From positions 124,001 to 188,000 of the forward strand of contig JABSRP010000010.1 in the NCBI GenBank assembly GCA_013215145.1: a stretch of 64,000 nucleotides of DNA, written 5' to 3'. Of this stretch, positions 52,459-61,202 are shown in pieces. This stretch comes from Pseudobacteriovorax sp. (GTDB lineage Bacteria > Bdellovibrionota_B > Oligoflexia > Oligoflexales > Oligoflexaceae). The first letter of the stretch is position 1, and each line of letters opens with the position of its first letter. The position numbers and the translations under genes are program-made. Under the pieces are notes generated by a model. It was not told the origin of the DNA, did no database searches, and saw only the letters and a list, made by a program, of their open reading frames with translations.

Positions 52459-54554
52459 TGCAATTCCAATTTAAAATTTTTACGTAACCAACTGATGAGT
52501 TCTGAGCTAAATATGAGAACCGATAAAGCACCTTTAGCTTGATCGGGGTCGTTGGTAAAAACAATATCTTCACTATTCCTAGTTATTGATAGAAGTTTTG
52601 ACCGAAACGCTCCCATAGATAGAAAGCCATGTTTTTGCACTTCTCTAATCCCAAAGAACAGCCAATACCCTGTTCGGCCGCGCGCCACATCTATGTCGAG
52701 CTTATGACCAATATGTCCCATTGTCATGCGAGCATTTACCTCGCCTACCAAACGAACGTATAGTTTGTTATCATATGGCCACCGGTATACAAAATAGTCA
52801 AGTCCGATGGGCCCAGACAAGCCATCTTTGAGTAAAATCTGTCTTACACTATTCGATAAATCCGTGAGGGCTGTGGGGAGATTTGAAGACTCTTCTTGGC
52901 TTAGGAATGTTCGCCTGTCATCTCGATGAAACTTTTCCGCCAAAGGCCCAAGCTTCATACCACGAAACTGGCCGTTTTTGTCTGTTAAGAAAACATTTAG
53001 GCCCAAGCGGCTGTCTGCTGTCTGCCATACTACAGAAAGATCGTACTCCCTATGAAAGTATGGCTCCACAAGTAGCATTCCGTGGGATTTTAATTGATTT
53101 TTTATCCAACCTTCCTGCTGGCGAGGAAATCCCTTTTCGAGGTAGATCCGACTCATACCCGAACCAGAAAATCCAAACATGGACTTTGCCACAATGGGAA
53201 GTCCAAATTGGGTACGGATAGTTTCGGCATAAGCATGCAAATCTTCCCAGGTCGAAACAATGCGCCCATCCAACTCCTCGGGAGAAAACCAATTGTGATC
53301 AAAGGTTTCTGTCTTTCGTAACTCTCGCCTTAAGTCCACTACTGAGGTTTTTCGAAACCATTTATTTAACGCCTCTTTGGGAGGATCGATGCGGGAAAAT
53401 CTGGGGTGGTGATCCAATTGATTCTGAAGCAACATCGCACTTGGAGTCCAAGCCCAAGGGTGTAAACCACGAAAAATCTTAGATTTCAAATCTGGAGATT
53501 TCTTCTGATTGGATTCGTCCCACTCTAAGTAATAGGGACTACGACCCAACTGCTTTGTAAGCTTTCTAATAAAGCTATGACTTGGTTTTCGGCGACACAA
53601 TACCACATCACCATGATTTGCAACAATTCCAGGAAGTGTTTCAAAGTCGGACATGAGTAGCTTCACGCCCGGGTGCTGGTGATAGGGATGATTTTTATGA
53701 AGCTGCTCTAGTTCTAATTCGGCGTCGGCATTGTACCAGTAGAGCAATGGGTCGCGGCCCTTAGGAGCAGCAAACAGACCTAGTTGCTCTAGAAAGTCAT
53801 CTTCTAATCCGGCTTGTTTGCGCCCTTTCCGATCAAAGCCGATACCTTTTGCTCTTACCGCAGACAACGGATAAGAGCGTACTAAAGCGCCAGTATAGGA
53901 TTGCCACTGACTAAGATTTGGATCCCTCCAAGACTCAAACCAAGAGACACCGCTCTTTAAGTGACCAATTTCCTCTTCATAAACTCTTTGTAAAATTGCT
54001 GCGGTGATCTCATCTCCAAGCTGAATCATCAAGTTACGATAATGCAAGCTAAAGTCTAAATTAGCCTGCTCAAACGTCATGCTCATGCCTACCACATAGT
54101 CAATGGGCTGAGACATGTGCGAAAGGCAATCCCAAAAATAGCGACTAATCGGTACATCACCAAACCCGACACCTAGCTCTTCCATCCGCTGCTGATAGAG
54201 TCTAAGGTGCTCTTGCTCTTCCCCTATAGTAGCAACAATACTTCGTCTAAACTTCTTGTCTGCATTGGGAAACTTAAGCAAGGCGAGAGCCATCAGCTCG
54301 ATGGCTAGTAACTCGTGATTGGCAAAAAAATGAAGGACTTGGCCACGGCCAGAGTCCGATTTCATTTGGGTCAACGAGGGAAAATCTTTTTTTTGTTTGG
54401 CATGACGGATAGAGAGATTATCCGGCCTTTCAGGAAACTCCGGAATCACTAGCTGCGAATTTGGATTATGATCGGTCAAAATCTCGGGCATCTTGAGTTT
54501 TTGCTCAAGAGTGTTGGCCATCAACAAATGCTCTGCTAGCTCCCGAAATTCCAC
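52455..54554 (-). CDS. Ferritin-like (DUF455-type) domain fused to an ATP-grasp domain
   Basis: 699 aa. Residues ~70-210 form a four-helix ferritin-like domain with the full di-iron pattern: Glu81/Glu86 in HELLAIELMAL, E113-x-x-H116 in EEQEHLRLY, Glu162, and E195-x-x-H198 in YEEEIGHL, as in the DUF455 family. Residues ~430-690 are an ATP-grasp fold: IVAKSMFGFSGSGMS (Lys457 and Gly-loop), LVEPYF (Glu497), GLDYFVY and GEVNARMTMGH (metal Glu605/Asn607). ATP-grasp enzymes join a carboxylate to an amine; the ferritin part may be an oxygenase or metal site. Follows trpS by 22 nt. Product unknown. Confidence 0.82.
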   Translation of the reverse strand: MEFRELAEHLLMANTLEQKLKMPEILTDHNPNSQLVIPEFPERPDNLSIRHAKQKKDFPSLTQMKSDSGRGQVLHFFANHELLAIELMALALLKFPNADKKFRRSIVATIGEEQEHLRLYQQRMEELGVGFGDVPISRYFWDCLSHMSQPIDYVVGMSMTFEQANLDFSLHYRNLMIQLGDEITAAILQRVYEEEIGHLKSGVSWFESWRDPNLSQWQSYTGALVRSYPLSAVRAKGIGFDRKGRKQAGLEDDFLEQLGLFAAPKGRDPLLYWYNADAELELEQLHKNHPYHQHPGVKLLMSDFETLPGIVANHGDVVLCRRKPSHSFIRKLTKQLGRSPYYLEWDESNQKKSPDLKSKIFRGLHPWAWTPSAMLLQNQLDHHPRFSRIDPPKEALNKWFRKTSVVDLRRELRKTETFDHNWFSPEELDGRIVSTWEDLHAYAETIRTQFGLPIVAKSMFGFSGSGMSRIYLEKGFPRQQEGWIKNQLKSHGMLLVEPYFHREYDLSVVWQTADSRLGLNVFLTDKNGQFRGMKLGPLAEKFHRDDRRTFLSQEESSNLPTALTDLSNSVRQILLKDGLSGPIGLDYFVYRWPYDNKLYVRLVGEVNARMTMGHIGHKLDIDVARGRTGYWLFFGIREVQKHGFLSMGAFRSKLLSITRNSEDIVFTNDPDQAKGALSVLIFSSELISWLRKNFKLELQ

Positions 54555-54576
54555 GCTTCGCCCTCGTCTTAACTAA

Positions 54577-55569
54577 CTAAATATGAAATCCAACTTTTCG
54601 ATAGATTCTCTCGATGGTTTTAGAGGCGTGCTCTCTTGCTTTTTCTGCACCCTGTTTCAAAATATTCTCAAGTTCACCTGGATCGTTCAAGTATCGTTCA
54701 GTCTCTGCTCGAATCGGCGCAAGTTCTTCGTTTACAATCGCGGCCGTCTCTACTTTTAGGTGCCCATACATCTTCCCTTCGTAGGAAGATACGATCTCAT
54801 CAGGAGAGCGGCCAGTAATTGCCGATTGGATATCGATCAAATTTCTCACACCTAGTTTATCTTCAGAATAGGAAACTTCTGTCCCCGAGTCTGTGACGGC
54901 CTGCTTGAATTTCTTTTCTACTTGCTTACTCGTATCGGCCAAGAAAATCGTACCTTTCTCATTTTCGGCACTCTTGCTCATTTTACGATCGGGACTCAAT
55001 AAATCCATCACGCGAGCTCCAGGTCCGGTAATATAAGGTTTCGGCTCTTTAACAGTATCGTCACCAAAAAGTCCACAGAGTCGCTGAGCGATGTCTCGAG
55101 TGAGTTCAACGTGCTGCTTTTGATCGTCACCAACGGGCACCAAATCAGTATCATATAGCAGAATATCAGCTGCCATAAGCAAAGGGTAGGTGAACAACCC
55201 CACCCTAATATTCTTACCACTGCTCTGTGATTTATCTTTGAATTGGGTCATCCGATTGAGTTCACCCATATAGCCAAAGCAATTGAGGATCCAGGCCAAT
55301 TGCGTGTGCTGCGGGACATGTGACTGAACAAAAATATGAGAGGTCTTGGGATCCACCCCACTAGCAAGATAAGTCGCTACAGCAAATAGTGTATTTTGCC
55401 GTAGTTGAACAGGGTCTTGCTTAACCGTAATGGCATGCTGATCAACAGCCATGTAATAGCAGAGATATTCATTTTGTAGTTTTACCCAGTTTTTGACGGC
55501 TCCCAAATAGTTACCGAGAGTCAATTTGGCTGTAGGTTGGATACCTGATAATATAATCGGCTTCTGCAT
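54577..55569 (-). CDS. trpS: Tryptophanyl-tRNA synthetase
   Basis: Class I synthetase that charges tRNA-Trp. 330 aa. Motifs: SGIQPTAKLTLGNYLG (the HIGH-type motif), YMAVDQHA, LLMAADILLYDTDLVPVGDDQKQH, and DRKMSKSAEN (KMSKS). Its AGGAG ribosome-binding site lies inside the 3' arm of a 12-bp hairpin immediately upstream, so translation may be controlled by that structure. It lies downstream of clpA. Confidence 0.97.
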   Translation of the reverse strand: MQKPIILSGIQPTAKLTLGNYLGAVKNWVKLQNEYLCYYMAVDQHAITVKQDPVQLRQNTLFAVATYLASGVDPKTSHIFVQSHVPQHTQLAWILNCFGYMGELNRMTQFKDKSQSSGKNIRVGLFTYPLLMAADILLYDTDLVPVGDDQKQHVELTRDIAQRLCGLFGDDTVKEPKPYITGPGARVMDLLSPDRKMSKSAENEKGTIFLADTSKQVEKKFKQAVTDSGTEVSYSEDKLGVRNLIDIQSAITGRSPDEIVSSYEGKMYGHLKVETAAIVNEELAPIRAETERYLNDPGELENILKQGAEKAREHASKTIERIYRKVGFHI

Positions 55570-55571
55570 AA

Positions 55572-55614
55572 AAAACTCCTGTCTAGACGCACAAGGGCGT
55601 TCGACAGGAGTTTT
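55572..55614 (-). terminator. Terminator-like hairpin masking the trpS ribosome-binding site
   Basis: Read on the minus strand, AAAACTCCTGTC and GACAGGAGTTTT pair perfectly (12 bp), with an inner ACGC/GCGT stem, and run into further T residues. The 3' arm contains AGGAG, spaced 6 nt from the trpS ATG. It can act as a terminator for clpS-clpA and block trpS translation at the same time; the flanking A-run makes it bidirectional. Confidence 0.75.
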
Positions 55615-55653
55615 ACCTTGTTTGCAAAAGATTCTCTAGCGAATTTTGGCGGA

Positions 55654-57927
55654 CTAATCGTCCTTCGGAAACGCAAAAGATAATTTGTCTTCCGCCACCG
55701 TTACCTTTACCAGACCACCTTTTGTTAGCGTGCCGAAGAGGAGTTCGTCAGCCAAAGGTTTTTTAACAGAATCTTCGATCAATCTTTTGATCGGTCGAGC
55801 CCCATAGGCCTCCTCATATCCATTTTCTGCTATCCAGTTGATAGCCTCTTGGTCAAACTCCAGACTCACGCGTTTGTCAGCCAGTTTTGCATTCACTTCA
55901 CCGATAAACTTTCTAACTACCATTTGGATGACGTCAAAAGGCAAGGGTCCGAAGGTTATAATATCGTTGAGACGATTTCTAAACTCTGGTGAAAACATAT
56001 CTTTCACAGCCTTCGATACGACTTTACCGTCCAAGGACGCTACGGTTCCTTTATCAAAACCGATGCGTTGGTTTGTTAGCTCCTTGGCTCCTGCATTGGT
56101 TGTCATAATAATAATCGTATTCCTGAAATCTGCCTGACGACCGTTGTTATCGGTCAAGGTACCATGATCCATCACCTGCAAGAGAATATTCTGCATTTCA
56201 GGATGAGCTTTTTCGATTTCATCCAGCAGGATGACAGCGTGTGGCGTTTTATTGACAGCGTCTGTTAGCAAACCACCTTGATCATAACCCACATATCCAG
56301 GAGGCGCTCCGATCAAGCGAGAGACCGAATGCCGTTCCATGTATTCACTCATATCAAAGCGAATCAATTCAATGCCTAGGGTCTTCGCTAACTGATTGGC
56401 AACTTCAGTTTTTCCGACACCCGTTGGGCCAGAAAATAAGAAGCTACCGATGGGTTTATCCTCTTCACCAAGACCGGAGCGAGACATTTTTATAGCATTA
56501 GCTAAAGCTCCAACGGCATCATCCTGCCCAAATACCTTGCCTTTGAGTTTCTGCTCAAGTTGCTGCAAGGAATCCCGATCGGTTTGACTAACCTTCTGCA
56601 CAGGAATTCTAGCGATTTTTGCAATCGTTGCCTGAACCATATCAACTGAGATGGTCTTTCTTTTGTCCGTGTTCAAGCCCTTCAGTGAGACTGCTGCCGC
56701 TACCTCATCGATGACATCGATAGCCTTGTCAGGAAGCTTACGATCGGTAATATGCCGAGCCGAGAGCTCCACAGCAGCCTTGACGGCACCTGACGAATAT
56801 TTCACGTTATGAAAGTCTTCATAGCGATCTTTCAGCCCTTTGATGATTTTGATGGTATCTATGACCGAGGGCTCAAGAATATCCACTTTTTGGAATCGTC
56901 TGGTCAAAGCATGGTCCGATTCAAAGTGACCTCGATATTCCTTAAATGTGGTGGATCCCATGCAACGTAATTCACCAGATGCAAGGGCCGGTTTTAAGAT
57001 GTTCGACGCATCAAGTGCTCCGCCCCCCACGGATCCAGCTCCGATGATAGTGTGGATCTCATCAATAAAAAGGATATGCTTGTCAAACTTTTGTAGCTCT
57101 TTGACAACGCCCTTGAGTCTCTGTTCGAAGTCTCCTCGGAATTTGGAGCCAGCCACAAGTGCTCCCATATCGAGGGCAAAAATCTGAATCCCTTTCAGGG
57201 AGTCCGGGACCTTATTTTCCACCACACGGATGGCTAGACCCTCTGCTAATGCGGTCTTTCCAACACCAGCGTCGCCTACGCATAGAGGGTTATTTTTGCG
57301 CCGCCGAGATAAGATCTGCATGATCCGATCCAATTCAAAGTCCCGACCGATCAAAGGATCGATCTTTCCTTGCCTAGCCTTTTCGCAAAGATCTACCGTG
57401 TATTTTCCTAAAGCGGAAGACTCGGACGGAGCTTCTTCTTCATTGCCTTCGGGAAGGTAACCAGTATCTTGCTGTTCTCCTGAACTCTGTTCTGCATCTT
57501 TAGTGATTCCGTGAGAGATATATTGAATCACATCTAGCCTTGTTATCTTTTCTTTTTCTAGATAAAAGACTGCGAATGAGTCCTTCTCGGCAAAAATAGC
57601 CACGAGAACGTTGGATCCTTGTATCTTTTCCTTACCACTCGCTTGAACATGTTGAGCGGCTCTTTGAATCACTCTTTGAAACCCAATGGTAGGCTGAGGC
57701 AGCTGTCCCTGCTCTAGATTTTTTCCGTCAATGTGCTCAGCAAAGAATGTCTCTAAGTCACCACGAACGGTATCGACACTACCACCACAAGCCTCTATTG
57801 CCTCTTTAGCTGTTACGTTATGCAGCAGGGCGTAAAGGATGTGCTCGACCGTGACGTATTTGTGGCCTCGCCGTGAGGCTTCACTCAATGCAAGGTTTAA
57901 ACTTACTTCTAAATCGGGACTCAACAT
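55654..57927 (-). CDS. clpA: ATP-dependent Clp protease ATP-binding subunit ClpA
   Basis: 757 aa hexameric unfoldase that feeds substrates to ClpP. Clp N-domain (~1-140), D1 AAA+ with GDAGVGKTALAEGLA and FIDEIHTIIGAG, a short middle region without a ClpB coiled coil, and D2 with GPTGVGKTEVANQLA, LLDEIEKAHPE. The NQRIGFDKG loop supplies the tripeptide that docks on ClpP. The internal ATG preceded by AAGGAG was chosen. It follows clpS by 11 nt, so adaptor and unfoldase are co-expressed; clpP is not nearby. Confidence 0.97.
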   Translation of the reverse strand: MLSPDLEVSLNLALSEASRRGHKYVTVEHILYALLHNVTAKEAIEACGGSVDTVRGDLETFFAEHIDGKNLEQGQLPQPTIGFQRVIQRAAQHVQASGKEKIQGSNVLVAIFAEKDSFAVFYLEKEKITRLDVIQYISHGITKDAEQSSGEQQDTGYLPEGNEEEAPSESSALGKYTVDLCEKARQGKIDPLIGRDFELDRIMQILSRRRKNNPLCVGDAGVGKTALAEGLAIRVVENKVPDSLKGIQIFALDMGALVAGSKFRGDFEQRLKGVVKELQKFDKHILFIDEIHTIIGAGSVGGGALDASNILKPALASGELRCMGSTTFKEYRGHFESDHALTRRFQKVDILEPSVIDTIKIIKGLKDRYEDFHNVKYSSGAVKAAVELSARHITDRKLPDKAIDVIDEVAAAVSLKGLNTDKRKTISVDMVQATIAKIARIPVQKVSQTDRDSLQQLEQKLKGKVFGQDDAVGALANAIKMSRSGLGEEDKPIGSFLFSGPTGVGKTEVANQLAKTLGIELIRFDMSEYMERHSVSRLIGAPPGYVGYDQGGLLTDAVNKTPHAVILLDEIEKAHPEMQNILLQVMDHGTLTDNNGRQADFRNTIIIMTTNAGAKELTNQRIGFDKGTVASLDGKVVSKAVKDMFSPEFRNRLNDIITFGPLPFDVIQMVVRKFIGEVNAKLADKRVSLEFDQEAINWIAENGYEEAYGARPIKRLIEDSVKKPLADELLFGTLTKGGLVKVTVAEDKLSFAFPKDD

Positions 57928-57938
57928 AAGCCTTCTCC

Positions 57939-58277
57939 TTATTCCTTCTCCATTGTGCACTGTAATGGAAATCCTTGCTGACGGGCTTCATCAGTCACAG
58001 CAGCAACTTTAGTTTCCGCAATCTCGTAGGGGTAGACACCACAGGGTGCCTGGCCGTCATTATGTACTTTTAGCATAATGTCTGTTGCGGCGGCGTGATC
58101 TTTATCAAAATGACGTTCAAGTATCGATACAACAAACTCCATGGGTGTGTAGTCATCATTCAATAATAAAACCACATATAATGGGGGTTTCTTGGCGACG
58201 ACTTTTTCACTGACTGCCACCCCCGAATCGTTTTCGGATTGAGATAATGTTGGTATTTGTCTCTCGACAGGTTTCAT
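57939..58277 (-). CDS. clpS: ClpS adaptor for N-degron substrates
   Basis: 112 aa. Core motif LYVVLLLNDDYTPMEFVVSIL lines the N-degron pocket, followed by ATDIMLKVHNDGQAPCGVYPYEIAETK, which contacts ClpA. Delivers proteins with destabilising N-terminal residues to ClpAP. Three in-frame ATGs lie within 24 nt; the last was chosen because GGA-rich sequence is spaced suitably, but the start is uncertain by up to 7 residues. Confidence 0.93.
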   Translation of the reverse strand: MKPVERQIPTLSQSENDSGVAVSEKVVAKKPPLYVVLLLNDDYTPMEFVVSILERHFDKDHAAATDIMLKVHNDGQAPCGVYPYEIAETKVAAVTDEARQQGFPLQCTMEKE

Positions 58278-58390
58278 AAATTCCATCCTACGTAACATCC
58301 AACTTGGTAATCAAAAGCAACAAACGCAAACGCCCAAAATTTCACGGCTTAGCGCTGGCCTCGACGGAACCAAACACGCCTGCCTATATA

Positions 58391-58418
58391 ACCATAAGGC
58401 AGATATGAAAAGTGTCAA
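58391..58418 (-). promoter_or_regulatory. Candidate promoter for clpS-clpA
   Basis: On the minus strand a perfect TTGACA is followed after 16 nt by TATGGT, about 115 nt before the clpS start. An inverted repeat CTGCCT/AGGCAG overlaps the -10 box. Confidence 0.45.
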
Positions 58419-58523
58419 GCGACGGGTAGTCAGAGCAACTTTGTAAAAAAAGCCTCTATAGTTACCACGACAAATGATACATTTAGTAATATTAGACTGT
58501 TATAAGTACAATGGGGAGGGAAA

Positions 58524-59189
58524 CTATTCGATCCTAATCACTACCCTGCGGTTGGCTGACCGGGCCTGACGCAACATTTGTCCTCGCAAACCCTCAGGGT
58601 CGATTTTCGGTTTGGTGGAACCGTATGCGACAACACGCATTTTATCACTTGGCACTGATTTTTTTCCAAAATAATTTAGAAGACTTATTGCTCTGGCAGC
58701 GCTAAGATCCCAGTTCGACTTGTATAATTTGTGTCCTCTCAGTGGCGTATCATCGGTATGCCCTTCGATGGTGACTTTGTAGCGCGTGCTAGCCTGGGCG
58801 ATGATATCCATAATACTTTCAGCAGTCTTCAATGTCTTCCGACTGACCTTCGCCGAACCTGTCCGAAACAGCATATTATCACCAAATTCGATGGCGACTC
58901 CGTCAGCATCAAGTTTGACTTGTGCCGTCTTGTCAATTTTCTTTTCTTTGATTTTTTCCTCAATTTTTTGAGCAAGCTCTTTCATGGAGTGATCAGGTTT
59001 GGCTTGAAACTTGGGCGTTTCCACCATGCCATGGATCACGTTATCAAACTGTTGTTTGTTAGGCTTGGAAAACGAGATTTGGAGAGCAAAGAAGCACATG
59101 AGTATGAAGCTCAGGTCGGCAAATGTCATCACCCAAAGAGCTTCGCTTTTTTTCGTTTTTGGTTTTGTCAGTTCCATCTGACCCGACAT
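58524..59189 (-). CDS. Second MotB-like protein with OmpA domain
   Basis: 221 aa. The TM carries the ion-site Asp (MTFADLSFILMCFFALQIS). A ~70-residue Lys-rich linker leads to an OmpA-like domain: VTIEGHTDDTPL, WDLSAARAISLLNYF, QARSANRRVVIRIE. Compared with the first MotB it is shorter, with a different linker. Ribosome-binding AGG before the ATG, 3 nt after the partner's stop. With its MotA-like partner it forms a second ion-driven stator, for flagella, gliding or transport across the envelope; sequence alone does not decide. Confidence 0.85.
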   Translation of the reverse strand: MSGQMELTKPKTKKSEALWVMTFADLSFILMCFFALQISFSKPNKQQFDNVIHGMVETPKFQAKPDHSMKELAQKIEEKIKEKKIDKTAQVKLDADGVAIEFGDNMLFRTGSAKVSRKTLKTAESIMDIIAQASTRYKVTIEGHTDDTPLRGHKLYKSNWDLSAARAISLLNYFGKKSVPSDKMRVVAYGSTKPKIDPEGLRGQMLRQARSANRRVVIRIE

Positions 59190-59192
59190 AGT

Positions 59193-59966
59193 TTACCTAG
59201 CCTTTCGAGTAGGTGCAGCAGTTTTGGACTTTCCATGCGAATATGTGCTCATAATGTCTTTCATGTGAACCGAGGATTTCTTGCCTTTAAGACTGATAAC
59301 CCCCTCAAGCACCATCAAATCAATTTCTAGGCTTCGCTCAGCCTCTAAGGAAATTTTTTCCGAACAAGGGGCATAAACCAGAATTCCAAGCATCAACCCA
59401 TAAAGAGTCGTAATCATAGCAAGAGCCATACAACCTCCAATTTGCGATGGATCGGTAAGGTTAAGCATCATCGCGATCAACCCCAAGATGGTTCCAATCA
59501 TCCCTACCCCAGGGCTAACTTTGGCCATATTTTCAAACAGATTTGAAGCCAAACTCATGCGCATTTGCTTCGAACTGATTTTATTCTGCAAGTTGTGCCT
59601 AATTTCTTCGGTGGTAAAGTCGTTGAGAATCAGGGAAAGGCCTTCCCATAAGAGGTCGTAGCGAATTTGATTACGTACTTTCATTAGAGCTCCAATTCCC
59701 TCTGCCCGGACTAGCTGGGATGAGCGTGTCAAAACATTAATAACCTCTTTCTCCTGCTTCTTGCCAGCGAACAGAGATCGCAACAATGTCACAAACCCTA
59801 CGTAAAAGTCGCGCAAGGTATGCGACAAAAGCATAACACTTGGGGGCATGATGCCGAGCAGTATTAGAGAGGGTTTATCAAGATAGCCCTGAAAACCACT
59901 AGAAGGGTTTGTGAAAACGAAATATAGACTAAATCCGATACCGGCTATGGCAATGATAGGCGACAT
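59193..59966 (-). CDS. Second MotA-like protein
   Basis: 257 aa, four TM helices with MotA/ExbB-type signatures in the second half: KVSPGVGMIGTILGLIAMML and ITTLYGLMLGILVYAPCSEKI. The first half is diverged: the GTxGALLVAYP motif after TM2 reads SLILLGIMPPSVMLLSH and the charged-loop motif is not the canonical one. The internal ATG preceded by AAGGAG was chosen over an upstream one that adds 13 residues. Paired with the MotB-like gene; presumably a proton or sodium channel. Confidence 0.85.
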   Translation of the reverse strand: MSPIIAIAGIGFSLYFVFTNPSSGFQGYLDKPSLILLGIMPPSVMLLSHTLRDFYVGFVTLLRSLFAGKKQEKEVINVLTRSSQLVRAEGIGALMKVRNQIRYDLLWEGLSLILNDFTTEEIRHNLQNKISSKQMRMSLASNLFENMAKVSPGVGMIGTILGLIAMMLNLTDPSQIGGCMALAMITTLYGLMLGILVYAPCSEKISLEAERSLEIDLMVLEGVISLKGKKSSVHMKDIMSTYSHGKSKTAAPTRKAR

Positions 59967-60137
59967 GCCGCTCTCCTTTGAAACAGATTCCCCGCTCCCT
60001 AGCATTGTCCTACATTTGCATGGGCAAATTTGGACCAGAAAAACCTATATAATGGCTAAACGACGTTTTTAGCGAACGAAATGAGCCACCGATATAGATA
60101 CGTCAAAGGATTTATTGGAATTTTTTTAAGCTCAAGA

Positions 60138-60166
60138 TTGACCGACCATGTATATGGTGCTACAAA
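60138..60166 (+). promoter_or_regulatory. Candidate promoter of the HTH regulator gene
   Basis: TTGACC (-35) and TACAAA (-10) with exactly 17 nt between them, about 120 nt before the start codon. Confidence 0.4.
60145..60158. promoter_or_regulatory. Palindrome inside the promoter spacer, candidate auto-operator
   Basis: ACCAT-GTAT-ATGGT lies between the -35 and -10 boxes. A repressor bound here would block RNA polymerase; auto-control by the encoded HTH protein is the simple guess. Confidence 0.35.
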
Positions 60167-60287
60167 AACACAAAGAGAAGTTTTGGTTTTTTCAGAATTG
60201 CTGGCAGCAACACCTCCCGGTTCAGTCTCTCTGTAGCCTATGGGTCTTTATTCCAGCAAATGTACCTCCAGGAGGTCATGGTAACTC

Positions 60288-61202
60288 ATGAATAAAGAGT
60301 CTGTGGTTAAGTATCCAAATTCAGCCAGTCTGTTTCAGTTCTGTCGAAAAGTACTGGATCATAAATTTGGTGGCATTCGTGTCATCGATCAAGACGTGGG
60401 ACAGATCCTAGGGTTTGACCCTGCCGATTGTAGTCATTGGAAAAAGGGAAAGAAAAATATTCGCTCCATCCAAGCGATGAAGTCGATTGCGAGTCACCTA
60501 GGAGTGGACGAAAAACTTATCGTCGACGTCGCCAGCGGCGATATGAGTGATTGGGAAGCGTTTCAAGAGTATAGCGGATATGGGACATTTCATCTGGATT
60601 CCAGTCTTTTCGATACCGCAAAAAAAGAATTCTATCGCAAATTCGCCAACACCTGGACACGAGAAAAAGAATCCGAATTTCGGACCTTTTTTGACGTCAA
60701 CCACATTGCCATTGATCGCATTGTCGGGCAAATACACCAGAAAATAGATTTCCACGAAGCGCCATTGTATCTTCCCGAAATCATAGGTGCCTATCCCAAC
60801 CTAAAAATGAAGCCATTTGACGCCAATGCTGAGGAGACCCGAACGGCTACTATCAAGACAATTCAAAGCGAATCCGGGCTTTCCATTGAATACCCAACTG
60901 ATATAAAAATGCGTCCTTTTATCCGATTCAAAATTGCAAAAGCCATGGCATCGTATTTTTTCAAAGAAGCTGGGTTGGAGTTACCTAACGAATTAGGGGA
61001 CTATCGCAGCACCATTGAAGACGTACATGCTAATCTGTTTGCGGCAAAACTGTTAACGCCCAGTCACCTCTTGCGACGAGAAATCGCCACCGTAAACGTG
61101 GCAAAAGATGTGGTGGCCCAGCTAGCCGAGACGTTTTGGGTATCAAAAACATTTATGAATTTAAGGCTAAAGGACATTCTTCAAAACCCTATAGAGGTTT
61201 AA
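60288..61202 (+). CDS. XRE-type HTH regulator with degenerate ImmA/IrrE peptidase domain
   Basis: 304 aa. An HTH domain at ~35-80 (DVGQILGFDPADCSHWKKGKKNIRS). The C-terminal ~120 residues follow the ImmA/IrrE metallopeptidase plan: RFKIAKAMASYF where the zinc motif RFxxAHELGHYL belongs, then EDVHANLFAAKLLTPSHLL and a final helical wHTH-like part (FWVSKTFMNLRLKDIL). Both zinc His and the catalytic Glu are lost (AHELGH becomes A217-K-A-M-A-S222). It is therefore likely a non-proteolytic sensor/repressor. AGGAGGT lies upstream, at a rather long 11 nt. Its 3' end overlaps the convergent gene by four bases. Confidence 0.75.
   Translation: MNKESVVKYPNSASLFQFCRKVLDHKFGGIRVIDQDVGQILGFDPADCSHWKKGKKNIRSIQAMKSIASHLGVDEKLIVDVASGDMSDWEAFQEYSGYGTFHLDSSLFDTAKKEFYRKFANTWTREKESEFRTFFDVNHIAIDRIVGQIHQKIDFHEAPLYLPEIIGAYPNLKMKPFDANAEETRTATIKTIQSESGLSIEYPTDIKMRPFIRFKIAKAMASYFFKEAGLELPNELGDYRSTIEDVHANLFAAKLLTPSHLLRREIATVNVAKDVVAQLAETFWVSKTFMNLRLKDILQNPIEV

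Noticed and set aside
58731-59330. 199-codon frame antisense to the second stator pair
   Set aside because: Cys/Phe/His-rich shadow product crossing two real, coupled genes.
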